Positions 40,388-51,924 of a stretch of 64,000 nt of DNA are shown here, one piece after another. The stretch's first letter is position 1. Every line of letters begins with the position of its first letter. The notes below the pieces were generated by a model, which saw only the letters and a program-made list of their open reading frames with translations, did no database searches and was not told the origin of the DNA. Source of the DNA: Perilla frutescens (lineage: Eukaryota; Streptophyta; Magnoliopsida; Lamiales; Lamiaceae). The stretch is taken from assembly GCA_026008535.1 (NCBI GenBank), contig BRKX01000018.1:49965588-50029587 (forward strand), written 5' to 3'. Position numbers and translations under genes: made by a program.

Positions 40388-42189
40388 AGCCGTCAGTAAA
40401 ACGGCTATAACTCTCTCCAGAAGTAAACTTTACTCGTGATTCTTGTTGCGTTGGATTCCTAACTCAAATCTCTACCCTACAAAAAGTGAAACCGGTAGAA
40501 ACCCTATTTGAGTCGGCCTCTAGATGATTATCAACTTTATTTCCAAAACCGTCACCTCTTATGTAGGGATCGGGGTGAACGTCGGGTTTTTCATTGAGTC
40601 TAGCATTTTTGAACACTAGAGTCCATTATGAATCGATCCATATGATCATATATGCCTAATCCGTCCACTTTTGAGAAAATTAAATTTTTGAGCCCGCCCA
40701 AAGGGGTACCCTTTGGCCGGTGGCCAGATTTTGCCCCATTTTCTGGCAGACGTCAGTAAAACGGCTATAACTCTCTCCAGAATTAAGCTTTACCTGTGAT
40801 TCTTGTTGCGTTGGATTCCTAACTCGAATATCTACCCTACCAAAAGTCGAACCGGTAGAAACCCTATTTGAGTCGGCCTCTAGGTGATTATCAAGTTGAT
40901 TTCCAAAACCGTCACCTCTTATGTAGGGATCGGGGTGAACGTCTGGTTTTTCATTGAGTCTAGCATTTTTGAACACTAGAGTCCATTATGAATCAATCCA
41001 TATGATCATATATGCCTAATCCGTCGACTTTTGAAAAAATAAAATTTTTGAGCCCGCCCAAAGGGGTACCCCTTTGGCCGGTGGCCAGATTTGGCACCGT
41101 TTTCTGGCAGCCGTCAGTAAAACGGCTGTAACTCTCTCCATAACTAAGCTTTTCCTGTGATTCTTGTTGCGTTGGATTCCTAACTCAAATATCTACCCTA
41201 CCAAAAGTCGAACCGGTAGAAACCCTATTTGAGTCGGCCTCTAGGTGATTATCAAGTTGATTTCAAAAACCGTCACCTCTTATGTAGGGATCGGGTGAAC
41301 GTCGGGTTTTTCATTGAGTCTAGCATTTTTGAACACTAGAGTCCATTATGAATCAATCCATATGATCATATATGCCTAATTCGTCCACTTTTGAAAAAAT
41401 CAAATTTTTGAGCGCGTCCAAAGCGGTACCCCTTTGGCTAGTGGCAAGATTTGGCCCCGTTTTCTGGCAGCCGTCAGTAAAACGGCTATAACTCTCTCCA
41501 GAAGTAAACTTTACCCGTGAGTCTTGTTGCATTGGATTCCTAACTCAAATATCTACCATACCAAAAGTCGAACCAGTAGAAACCCTATTTGAGTCGGCCT
41601 CTAGGTGATTATCAAGTTGATTTCCAAAACCGTCACCTCTTATGTAGGGATCGGGGTGAACGTCGGGTTTTTCATTGAGTCTACCATTTTTGAACACTAG
41701 AGTCCATTATGAATTAATCCATATGATCATATATGCCTAATCCGTCCACTTTTGAAAAAATCAAATTTTTGAGCCCGCCCAAAGGGGTACCTCTTTGGCC
41801 GGTTGCCAGATTTGGCCCCGATTTCTGGCAGCCGTCAGTAAAACGGCTATAACTCTCTCCAGAAGTAAACTTTACTCGTGATTCTTGTTGCGTTGGATTC
41901 CTAACTCAAATATCTACCCTACCAAAAGTCGAACCGGTAGAAACCCTATTTGAGTCGGCCTCTAGGTGATTATCAAGTTGATTTCCAAAACCGTCACCTC
42001 TTATGTAGGGATCGGGTGAACGTCGGGTTTTTCATTGAGTCTAGCATTTTTGAACACTAGAGTCCATTATGAATCAATCCATATGATCATATATGCCTAA
42101 TTCGTCCACTTTTGAAAAAATCAAATTTTTGAGCGCGTCCAAAGGGGTACCCCTTTGGCTAGTGGCAAGATTTGGCCCCGTTTTCTGGC
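40388..42189 (+). repeat. B monomer, intermediate, then E-F-G cassette
   Basis: Monomer 40388 is the third consecutive B. Monomer 40748 is AGACGTCAG-headed with a telo-box middle. The E (41109), F (41469) and G (41830) monomers follow in the cassette order. Monomer 41830 combines a G-type front with the GATCGGGTGAACG one-base deletion and the GCGCGTCC tail of an E monomer, which allows F to follow again at 42190. This gives a local 721-bp two-monomer register. Confidence 0.85.
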
Positions 42190-43860
42190 AGCCGTCAGTA
42201 AAACGGCTATAACTCTCTCCAGAAGTAAACTTTACCCGTGATTCTTTTTGCGTTGGATTCCTAACTCAAATATCTACCATACCAAAAGTCGAACCAGTAG
42301 AAACCCTATTTGAGTCGGCCTCTAGGTGATTATCAAGTTGATTTCCAAAACCGTCACCTCTTATGTAGGGATCGGGGTGAACGTCGGGTTTTTCATTGAG
42401 TCTACCATTTTTGAACACTAGAGTCCATTATGAATTAATCCATATGATCATATATGCCTAATCCGTCCACTTTTGAAAAAATCAAATTTTTGAGCCCGCC
42501 CAAAGGGGTACCTCTTTGGCCGGTTGCCAGATTTGGCCCCGATTTCTGGCAGCCGTCAGTAAAACGGCTATAACTCTCTCCAGAAGTAAACTTTACTCGT
42601 GATTCTTGTTGCGTTGGATTCCTAACTCAAATATCTACCCTACCAAAAGTCGAACCGGTAGATACCCTATTTGAGTCGCCCTCTAGGTGATTATCAAGTT
42701 GATTTCCGAAACCGTCACCTCTTATGTAAGGATCGGGGTGAACATCGGGTTTTTCATTAAGTCTAGCATTTTTGAACACTAGAGTACATTATGAATCAAT
42801 CCATATGATCATATATGCCTAATCCGTCCACTTTTGAAAAAATCAAATTTTTGAGCCCGCCCAAAGGGGTACCCCTTTGGCCGGTGGCCAGATTTGGCCC
42901 CGTTTTCTGGCAGCCGTCAGTAAAACGGTTGTAACTCTCAGCGGAATTAAGCTTTACCCGTGATTTTTGTTGCGTTGGATTCCTAACTCAAATATCTACC
43001 ACACCAAAAGTCGAACTGGTAGAAACCCTATTTGAGTCGGCCTCTAGGTGATTATCAAGTTGATTTCCAAAACCGTCACCTCTTATGTAGGGATCGGGGT
43101 GAACGTCGGGTTTTTCATTGAGTCTAGAATTTTTGAACACTAGAGTCCATTATGAATAATTCCATATAATCATATATGCCTAATCCGTCCACTTTTGAAA
43201 AAATTAAATTTTTGAGCCCGACCAAAGGGGTACCCTTTGGCCGGTGGCCAGATTTTGCCCCATTTTCTGGCAGACGTCAGTAAAACGGCTATAACTCTCT
43301 CCAGAATTAAGCTTTACCTGTGATTCTTGTTGCGTTGGATTGCTAACTCAAATATCTACCACACCAAAAGTCGAACTGGTAGAAACCCTATTTGAGTCGG
43401 CCTCTAGGTGATTATCAAGTTGATTTCCAAAACCGTCACCTCTTATGTAGGGATCGGGGTGAACGTCGGGTTTTTCATTGAGTCTAGAATTTTTGAACAC
43501 TAGAGTCTATTCTGAATAATTCCATATAATCATATATGCCTAATCCGTCCACTTTTGAAAAAATCAAATTTTTGAGCCCGCCCAAAGAGGTACCCCTTTG
43601 GCCGATGTCCAGATTTTGCCCCATTTTCTGGCAGACGTCAGTAAAACGGCTATAACTCTCTCCAGAATTAAGCTTTATCCGTGATTCTTGTTGCGTTGGA
43701 TTCCTAACTCAAATATCTACCCAACAAAAAGTTCAAATGGAAGAAATTCCTTTTGAGTCAACCTCTAGGTGATTATCAAGTTGATTTCCACAACCGTCAC
43801 CTCTTATGTAGGGATCGGGGTGAACGTCGGGTTTTTCATTGAGTCTAGCATTTTTGAACA
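42190..43860 (+). repeat. Block 7: left copy of 10-monomer-offset repeat
   Basis: Monomers 42190 (F), 42551 (G), 42912 (D with AATAATTCC), 43272 and 43633 (C) correspond to 45793, 46154, 46515, 46875 and 47236 at a constant 3603 bp. Shared rare markers are GAGCCCGACCAAAGG, a second CCACACC / AGAATTTTTG monomer after the first, and GGCCGATGTCC before the C monomer. The copies differ by several substitutions, such as CTCTCAGCGG against CTCTCCAG near 42938. Confidence 0.85.
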
Positions 43861-45792
43861 CTAGAGTCCATTATGAATCAATCCATATGATCATATATGC
43901 CTAATCCATCCACTTTTGAAAAAATCAAATTTTTGAGCCCGCCCAAAAGGGTACCTCTTTGGCCGGTGGCCAGATTTGGCCCCGTTTTCTGGCAGCCGTC
44001 AGTAAAACGGCTATAACTCTCTCCAGAAGTAAACTTTACTCGTGATTCTTGTTGCGTTGGATTCCTAACTCAAATCTCTACCCTACAAAAAGTGAAACCG
44101 GTAGAAACCCTATTTGAGTCAGCCTCTAGATGATTATCAAGTTTATTTCCAAAACCGTCACCTCTTATGTAGGGATCGGGGTGAACGTCTGGTTTTTCAT
44201 TGAGTCTAGCATTTTTGAACACTAGAGTCCATTATGAATCAATCCATATGATCATATATGCCTAATCCGTCCACTTTTGAGAAAATTAAATTTTTGAGAC
44301 TGCCCAAAGGGGTTCCCTTTTGGCCGGTGGCCAGATTTGGCCTCATTTTCTGGCAGCCGTCAGTAAAACGGCTATAACTCTCTCCAGAAGTAAGCTTTAC
44401 CCGTTATTCTTGTTGCGTTGGATTCCTAACTCAAATATCTACCCTACCAAAAGTCGAACCGGTAGAAACCCTATTTGAGTCGGCCTCTAGGTGATTATCA
44501 AGTTGATTTCCAAAACCGTCACCTCTTATGTAAGGATCGGGGTGAACGTCGGGTTTTTCATTGAGTCTAGCATTTTGAACACTAGAGTCCATTATGAATA
44601 ATTCCATATAATCATATATGCCTAATCCGTCCACTTTTGAAAAAATTAAATTTTTGAGCCCGCCCAAAGGGGTACCCTTTGGCCGGTGGCCAGATTTTGC
44701 CCCATTTTCTGGCAGACGTCAGTAAAACGGCTATAACTCTCTCCAGAATTAAGCTTTACCTGTGATTCTTGTTGCGTTGGATTCCTAACTCAAATATCTA
44801 CCCTACTAAAAGTCGAACCGGTAGAAACCCTATTTGAGTCGGCCTCTAGGTGATTATCAAGTTGATTTCCAAAACCGTCACCTCTTATGTAGGGATCGGG
44901 GTGAACGTCTGGTTTTTCATTGAGTCTAGCATTTTTGAACACTAGAGTCCATTATGAATCAATCCATATGATCATATATGCCTAATCCGTCGACTTTTGA
45001 AAAAATAAAATTTTTGAGCCCGCCCAAAGGGGTACCCCTTTGGCCGGTGGCCAGATTTGGCCCCGTTTTCTGGCAGCCGTCAGTAAAACGGCTGTAACTC
45101 TCTCCATAACTAAGCTTTACCTGTGATCCTTGTTGCGTTGGATTCCTAACTCAAATATCTACCCTACCAAAAGTCGAACCGGTAGAAACCCTATATGAGT
45201 CGGCCTCTAGGTGATTATCAAGTTGATTTCCAAAACCGTCACCTCTTATGTAGGGATCGGGTGAACGTCGGGTTTTTATTGAGTCTAGCATTTTTGAACA
45301 CTAGAGTCCATTATGAATCAATCCATATGATCATATATGCCTAATTCGTCCACTTTTGAAAAAATCAAATTTTTGAGCGCGTCCAAAGGGGTACCCCTTT
45401 GGCTAGTGGCAAGATTTGGCCCCGTTTTCTGGCAGCCGTCAGTAAAACGGCTATAACTCTCTCCAGAAGTAAACTTTACCCGTGATTCTTGTTGCGTTGG
45501 ATTCCTAACTCAAATATCTACCATACCAAAAGTCGAACCAGTAGAAACCCTATATGAGTCGGCCTCTAGGTGATTATCAAGTTGATTTCCAAAACCGTCA
45601 CCTCTTATGTAGGGATCGGGTGAACGTCGGGTTTTTATTGAGTCTACCATTTTTGAACACTAGAGTCCATTATGAATCAATCCATATGATCATATATGCC
45701 TAATTCGTCCACTTTTGAAAAAATCAAATTTTTGAGCGCGTCCAAAGGGGTACCCCTTTGGCTAGTGGCAAGATTTGGCCCCGTTTTCTGGC
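43861..45792 (+). repeat. Monomers between block 7 copies, with tandem F pair
   Basis: Monomers 43994 (B), 44355 (CCGTTATTC type, close to 35337) and 44714 (intermediate) are followed by 45075 (E) and 45434 (F). Monomers 45434 and 45793 are both F in tandem; the 45075 and 45434 monomers share CCCTATATGAGTC and GGGTTTTTATTGAG (loss of one C, giving 359 bp). This looks like local one-monomer expansion inside the E-F-G cassette. Confidence 0.85.
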
Positions 45793-47463
45793 AGCCGTCA
45801 GTAAAACGGCTATAACTCTCTCCAGAAGTAAACTTTACCCGTGATTCTTGTTGCGTTGGATTCCTAACTCAAATATCTACCATACCAAAAGTCGAACCAG
45901 TAGAAACCCTATTTGAGTCGGCCTCTAGGTGATTATCAAGTTGATTTCCAAAACCGTCACCTCTTATGTAGGGATCGGGGTGAACGTCGGGTTTTTCATT
46001 GAGTCTACCATTTTTGAACACTAGAGTCCATTATGAATTAATCCATATGATCATATATGCCTAATCCGTCCACTTTTGAAAAAATCAAATTTTTGAGCCC
46101 GCCCAAAGGGGTACCTCTTTGGCCGGTTGCCAGATTTGGCCCCGATTTCTGGCAGCCGTCAGTAAAACGGCTATAACTCTCTCCAGAAGTAAACTTTACT
46201 CGTGATTCTTGTTGCGTTGGATTCCTAACTCAAATATCTACCCTACCAAAAGTCGAACCGGTAGAAACCCTATTTGAGTCGCCCTCTAGGTGATTATCAA
46301 GTTGATTTCCGAAACCGTCACCTCTTATGTAAGGATCGGGGTGAACATCGGGTTTTTCATTAAGTCTAGCATTTTTGAACACTAGAGTACATTATGAATC
46401 AATCCATATGATCATATATGCCTAATCCGTCCACTTTTGAAAAAATCAAATTTTTGAGCCCGCCCAAAGGGGTACCCCTTTGGCCGGTGGCCAGATTTGG
46501 CCCCGTTTTCTGGCAGCCGTCAGTAAAACGGTTGTAACTCTCTCCAGAATTAAGCTTTACCCGTGGTTTTTGTTGCGTTGGATTCCTAACTCAAATATCT
46601 ACCACACCAAAAGTCGAACTGGTAGAAACCCTATTTGAGTCGGCCTCTAGGTGATTATCAAGTTGATTTCCAAAACCGTCACCTCTTATGTAGGGATCGG
46701 GGTGAACGTCGGGTTTTTCATTGAGTCTAGAATTTTTGAACACTAGAGTCCATTATAAATAATTCCATATAATCATATATGCCTAATCCGTCCACTTTTG
46801 AAAAAATTAAATTTTTGAGCCCGACCAAAGGGGTACCCTTTGGCCGGTGGCCAGATTTTGCCCCATTTTCTGGCAGACGTCAGTAAAACGGTTATAACTC
46901 TCTCCAGAATTAAGCTTTACCTGTGATTCTTGTTGCGTTGGATTCCTAACTCAAATATCTACCACACCAAAAGTCGAACTGGTAGAAACCCTATTTGAGT
47001 CGGCCTCTAGGTGATTATCAAGTTGATTTCCAAAACCGTCACCTCTTATGTAGGGATCGGGGTGAACGTCGGGTTTTTCATTGAGTCTAGAATTTTTGAA
47101 CACTAGAGTCCATTATGAATAATTCCATATAATCATATATGCCTAATCCGTCCACTTTTGAAAAAATCAAATTTTTGAGCCCGCCCAAAGAGGTACCCCT
47201 TTGGCCGATGTCCAGATTTTGCCCCATTTTCTGGCAGACGTCAGTGAAACGGCTATAACTCTCTCCAGAATTAAGCTTTATCCGTGATTCTTGTTGCGTT
47301 GGATTCCTAACTCAAATATCTACCCTACAAAAAGTTCAAATGGAAGAAACTCCTTTTGAGTCAACCTCTAGGTGATTATCAAGTTGATTTCCACAACCGT
47401 CACCTCTTATGTAGGGATCGGGGTGAACGTCGGGTTTTTCATTGAGTCTAGCATTTTTGAACA
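45793..47463 (+). repeat. Block 7: right copy of 10-monomer-offset repeat
   Basis: Right-hand partner of 42190-43860 at 3603 bp. Its last monomer (47236) also begins the distant relative of block 5, so two duplication histories overlap here. Copy-specific changes include CCGTGGTTTTTG near 46563, CATTATAAATAATTCC near 46751, GGTTATAAC near 46890 and CAGTGAAACGG near 47243. Confidence 0.85.
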
Positions 47464-48678
47464 CTAGAGTCCATTATGAATCAATCCATATGATCATATA
47501 TGCCTAATCCATCCACTTTTGAAAAAATCAAATTTTTGAGCCTGCCCAAAGGGGTACCCCTTTGGCCGGTGGCCAGATTTGGCCCCGTTTACTGGCAGCC
47601 GTCAGTAAAACGGCTGTAACTCTCTCCAGAATTAAGCTTTACCCGTGATTCTTGTTGCGTTGGATTCCTAACTCAAATATCTACCCCACCAAAAGTCGAA
47701 CTGGTAGAAACCCTATTTGAGTCGGCCTCTAGGTGATTATCAAGTTGATTTCAAAAACCATCACCTCTTATGTAGGGATCGGGGTGACCGTCGGGTTTTT
47801 CATTGAGTCTAGCATTTTTGAACACTAGAGTCCATTATGAATCAATCCATATGATCATATATGCCTAATCCGTCCACTTTTGAAAAAATCAAATTTTTGA
47901 GCCCGCCCAAAAGGGTACCTCTTTGGCCGGTGGCCAGATTTGGCCCCGTTTTCTGGCAGCCGTCAGTAAAACGACTATAACTCTCTCCAGAAGTAAACTT
48001 TACTCGTGATTCTTGTTGTGTTGGATTCCTAACTCAAATCTCTACCCTACAAAAAGTGAAACCGGTAGAAACCCTATTTGAGTCGGCCTCTAGGTGATTA
48101 TCAAGTTTATTTCCAAAACCGTCACCTCTTATGTAGGGATCGGGGTGAACGTCGGGTTTTTCATTGAGTCTAGCATTTTTGAACACTAGAGTCCATTATG
48201 AATCAATCCATATGATCATATATGCCTAATTCGTCCACTTTTAAAAAAATTAAATTTTTGAGACCGCCCAAAGGGGTACTTCTTTGGCCGGTGGCCAGAT
48301 TTGGACTCGTTTTCTGGCAGCCGTCAGTAAAACGGCTATAACTCTCTCCAGAAGTAAGCTTTACCCGTTATTCTTGTTGCGTTGGATTCCTAACTCAAAT
48401 ATCTACCCTACCAAAAGTCGAACCGGTAGAAACCCTATTTGAGTCGGCCTCTAGGTGATTATCAAGTTGATTTCCAAAACTGTCACCTCTTATGTAAGGA
48501 TCGGGGTGAACGTCGGGTTTTTCATTGAGTCTAGCATTTTTGAACACTAGAGTCCATTATGAATCAATCCATATAATCATATATGCCTAATCCGTCCACT
48601 TTTGAAAAAATCAAATTTTTGAGCCCGCCCAAAGGGGTACCCTTTGGCCGGTGGCCAGATTTTGCCCCATTTTCTGGC
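47236..48678 (+). repeat. Distant relative of the block 5 4-monomer unit
   Basis: Monomers 47236, 47597, 47958 and 48319 repeat the order and private markers of 28481-29923 (GGCCGATGTCC, GAGCCTGCCC, CCGTTTACTGG, AACCATCACC, GGTGACCGTCGGG, GTGTTGGATTCC, GGGGTACTTC). They lie 18755 bp away. Later changes such as TTTGGACTCG before 48319 are shared with 50122, tying this unit to block 8. Confidence 0.85.
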
Positions 48679-50121
48679 AGACGTCAGTAAAACGGCTATA
48701 ACTCTCTCCAGAATTAAGCTTTATCCGTGATTCTTGTTGCGTTGGATTCCTAACTCAAATATCTACCCTACAATAAGTTCAAATGGAAGAAACTCCTTTT
48801 GAGTCAACCTCTAGGTGATTATCAAGTTGATTTCTACAACCGTCGCCTCTTATGTAGGATCGGGGTGAACGTCGAGTTTTTCATTGAGTCTAGCATTTTT
48901 TAATACTAGAGTCCATTATGAATCAATCCATCTGATCATATATGCCTAATCTGTCCACTTTTGAAAAAATTAAATTTTTGAGCCCGCCCAAAGGGGTACC
49001 CCTTTGGCCGGTTGCCAGATTTGGCCCCGTTTTCTGGCAACCGTCAGTAAAACGGCTATAACTCTCTCCAGAAGTAAACTTTACTCGTGATTCTTGTTGC
49101 GTTGGTTTCCTAACTCAAATCTCTACCCTACAAAAAGTGAAATCGGTAGAAACCCTATTTGAGTCGGCCTCTAGGTGATTATCAAGTTTATTTCCAAAAC
49201 CGTCACCTCTTATGTAGGGATCGGGGTGAACGTCGGGTTTTTCATTGAGTCTAGCATTTTTGAACACTAGAGTACATTATGAATCAATCCATATGATCAT
49301 ATATGCCTAATCCGTCCACTTTTGAAAAAATCAAATTTTTGAGCCCGCCCAAAGAGGTACCCCTTTGGCCGGTGGCCAGATTTTGCCCCATTTTCTGGCA
49401 GACGTCAGTAAAACGGCTATAACTCTCTCCAGAATTAAGCTTTATCCGTGATTCTTGTTGCGTTGGATTCCTAACTCAAATATCTACCCTACAAAAAAGT
49501 TCAAATGGAAGAAACTCCTTTTGAGTCAACCTCTAGGTGATTATCAAGTTGATTTCCACAACCGTCACCTCTTATGTAGGGATCGGGGTGAACGTCGGGT
49601 TTTTCATTGAGTCTAGCATTTTTGAACACTAGAGTCCATTATGAATTAATCCATATGATCATATATTCCTAATCCGTCCACTTTTGAAAAAATCAAATTT
49701 TTGAGCCCGCCCAAAGGGGTACCCCTTTGGCCGGTGGCCAGATTTGGCCCCGTTTTCTGGCAGCCGTCAGTAAAACGGATGTAACTCTCTGCGGAATTAA
49801 GCTTTACCCGTGATTTTTGTTGCGTTGGATTCCTAACTCAAATATCTACCACACCAAAAGTCGAACTAGTAGAAACCCTATTTGAGTCGGCCTCTAGGTG
49901 ATTATCAATTTGATTCCCAAAAAAGTCACCTCTTATGTAGGGATCGGGGTGAACGTCGGGTTTTCATTGAGTCTAGCATTTTTGAACACTAGAGTCCATT
50001 ATGAATCAATCCATATGATCATATATGCCTAATTCGTCCACTTTTAAAAAAATTAAATTTTTGAGACCGCCCAAAGGGGTACTTCTTTGGCCGGTGGCCA
50101 GATTTGGACTCGTTTTCTGGC
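48319..50121 (+). repeat. Block 8: 5-monomer HOR, copy 1 (1803 bp)
   Basis: Monomers 48319, 48679, 49039, 49400 and 49762 correspond to 50122, 50482, 50842, 51203 and 51564. Shared private markers are TTTGGACTCG, AACTGTCACC, GTAGGATCGG (one G lost), GTCGAGTTTTTC, CCATCTGATC, GGCAACCGTC, GGTTTCCTAAC and GGATGTAACTCTCTGCGG with ATTTGATTCCC. Copy 1 has one extra A in CTACAAAAAAG near 49490, making monomer 49400 the longest (362 bp), and TTTTC loses one T near 49962. Confidence 0.9.
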
Positions 50122-51924
50122 AGCCGTCAGTAAAACGGCTATAACTCTCTCCAGAAGTAAGCTTTACCCGTTATTCTTGTTGCGTTGGATTCCTAACTCA
50201 AATATCTACCCTACCAAAAGTCGAACCGGTAGAAACCCTATTTGAGTCGGCCTCTAGGTGATTATCAAGTTGATTTCCAAAACTGTCACCTCTTATGTAA
50301 GGATCGGGGTGAACGTCGGGTTTTTCATTGAGTCTAGCATTTTTGAACACTAGAGTCCATTATGAATCAATCCATATAATCATATATGCCTAATCCGTCC
50401 ACTTTTGAAAAAATCAAATTTTTGAGCCCGCCCAAAGGGGTACCCTTTGGCCGGTGGCCAGATTTTGCCCCATTTTCTGGCAGACGTCAGTAAAACGGCT
50501 ATAACTCTCTCCAGAATTAAGCTTTATCCGTGATTCTTGTTGCGTTGGATTCCTAACTCAAATATCTACCCTACAAAAAGTTCAAATGGAAGAAACTCCT
50601 TTTGAGTCAACCTCTAGGTGATTATCAAGTTGATTTCTACAACCGTCGCCTCTTATGTAGGATCGGGGTGAACGTCGAGTTTTTCATTGAGTCTAGCATT
50701 TTTTAATACTAGAGTCCATTATGAATCAATCCATCTGATCATATATGCCTAATCCGTCCACTTTTGAAAAAATTAAATTTTTGAGCCCGCCCAAAGGGGT
50801 ACCCCTTTGGCCGGTTGCCAGATTTGGCCCCGTTTTCTGGCAACCGTCAGTAAAACGGCTATAACTCTCTCCAGAAGTAAACTTTACTCGTGATTCTTGT
50901 TGCGTTGGTTTCCTAACTCAAATCTCTACCCTACAAAAAGTGAAACCGGTAGAAACCCTATTTGAGTCGGCCTCTAGGTGATTATCAAGTTTATTTCCAA
51001 AACCGTCACCTCTTATGTAGGGATCGGGGTGAACGTCGGGCTTTTCATTGAGTCTAGCATTTTTGAACACTAGAGTACATTATGAATCAATCCATATGAT
51101 CATATATGCCTAATCCGTCCACTTTTGAAAAAATCAAATTTTTGAGCCCGCCCAAAGAGGTACCCCTTTGGCCGGTGGCCAGATTTTGCCCCATTTTCTG
51201 GCAGACGTCAGTAAAACGGCTATAACTCTCTCCAGAATTAAGCTTTATCCGTGATTCTTGTTGCGTTGGATTCCTAACTCAAATATCTACCCTACAAAAA
51301 GTTCAAATGGAAGAAACTCCTTTTGAGTCAACCTCTAGGTGATTATCAAGTTGATTTCCACAACCGTCACCTCTTATGTAGGGATCGGGGTGAACGTCGG
51401 GTTTTTCATTGAGTCTAGCATTTTTGAACACTAGAGTCCATTATGAATCAATCCATATGATCATATATGCCTAATCCGTCCACTTTTGAAAAAATCAAAT
51501 TTTTGAGCCCGCCCAAAGGGGTACCCCTTTGGCCGGTGGCCAGATTTGGCCCCGTTTTCTGGCAGCCGTCAGTAAAACGGATGTAACTCTCTGCGGAATT
51601 AAGCTTTACCCGTGATTTTTGTTGCGTTGGATTCCTAACTCAAATATCTACCACACCAAAAGTCGAACTGGTAGAAACCCTATTTGAGTCGGCCTCTAGG
51701 TGATTATCAATTTGATTCCCAAAAAATTCACCTCTTATGTAGGGATCGGGGTGAACGTCGGGTTTTTCATTGAGTCTAGCATTTTTGAACACTAGAGTCC
51801 ATTATGAATCAATCCATATGATCATATATGCCTAATCCGTCCACTTTTGAAAAAATCAAATTTTTGAGCCCGCCCAAAAGGGTACCTCTTTGGCCGGTGG
51901 CCAGAATTGGCCCCGTTTTCTGGC
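50122..51924 (+). repeat. Block 8: 5-monomer HOR, copy 2 (1803 bp)
   Basis: Second copy of the 1803-bp unit. Its last monomer (51564, type D) is also the first monomer of the 6-monomer HOR lineage that follows. It reads CCCAAAAAATTCACC where copy 1 has CCCAAAAAAGTCACC and the later D monomers have CCCAAAACCGTCACC. The 6-monomer unit therefore seems to have grown out of the same parental order of monomers. Confidence 0.9.
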
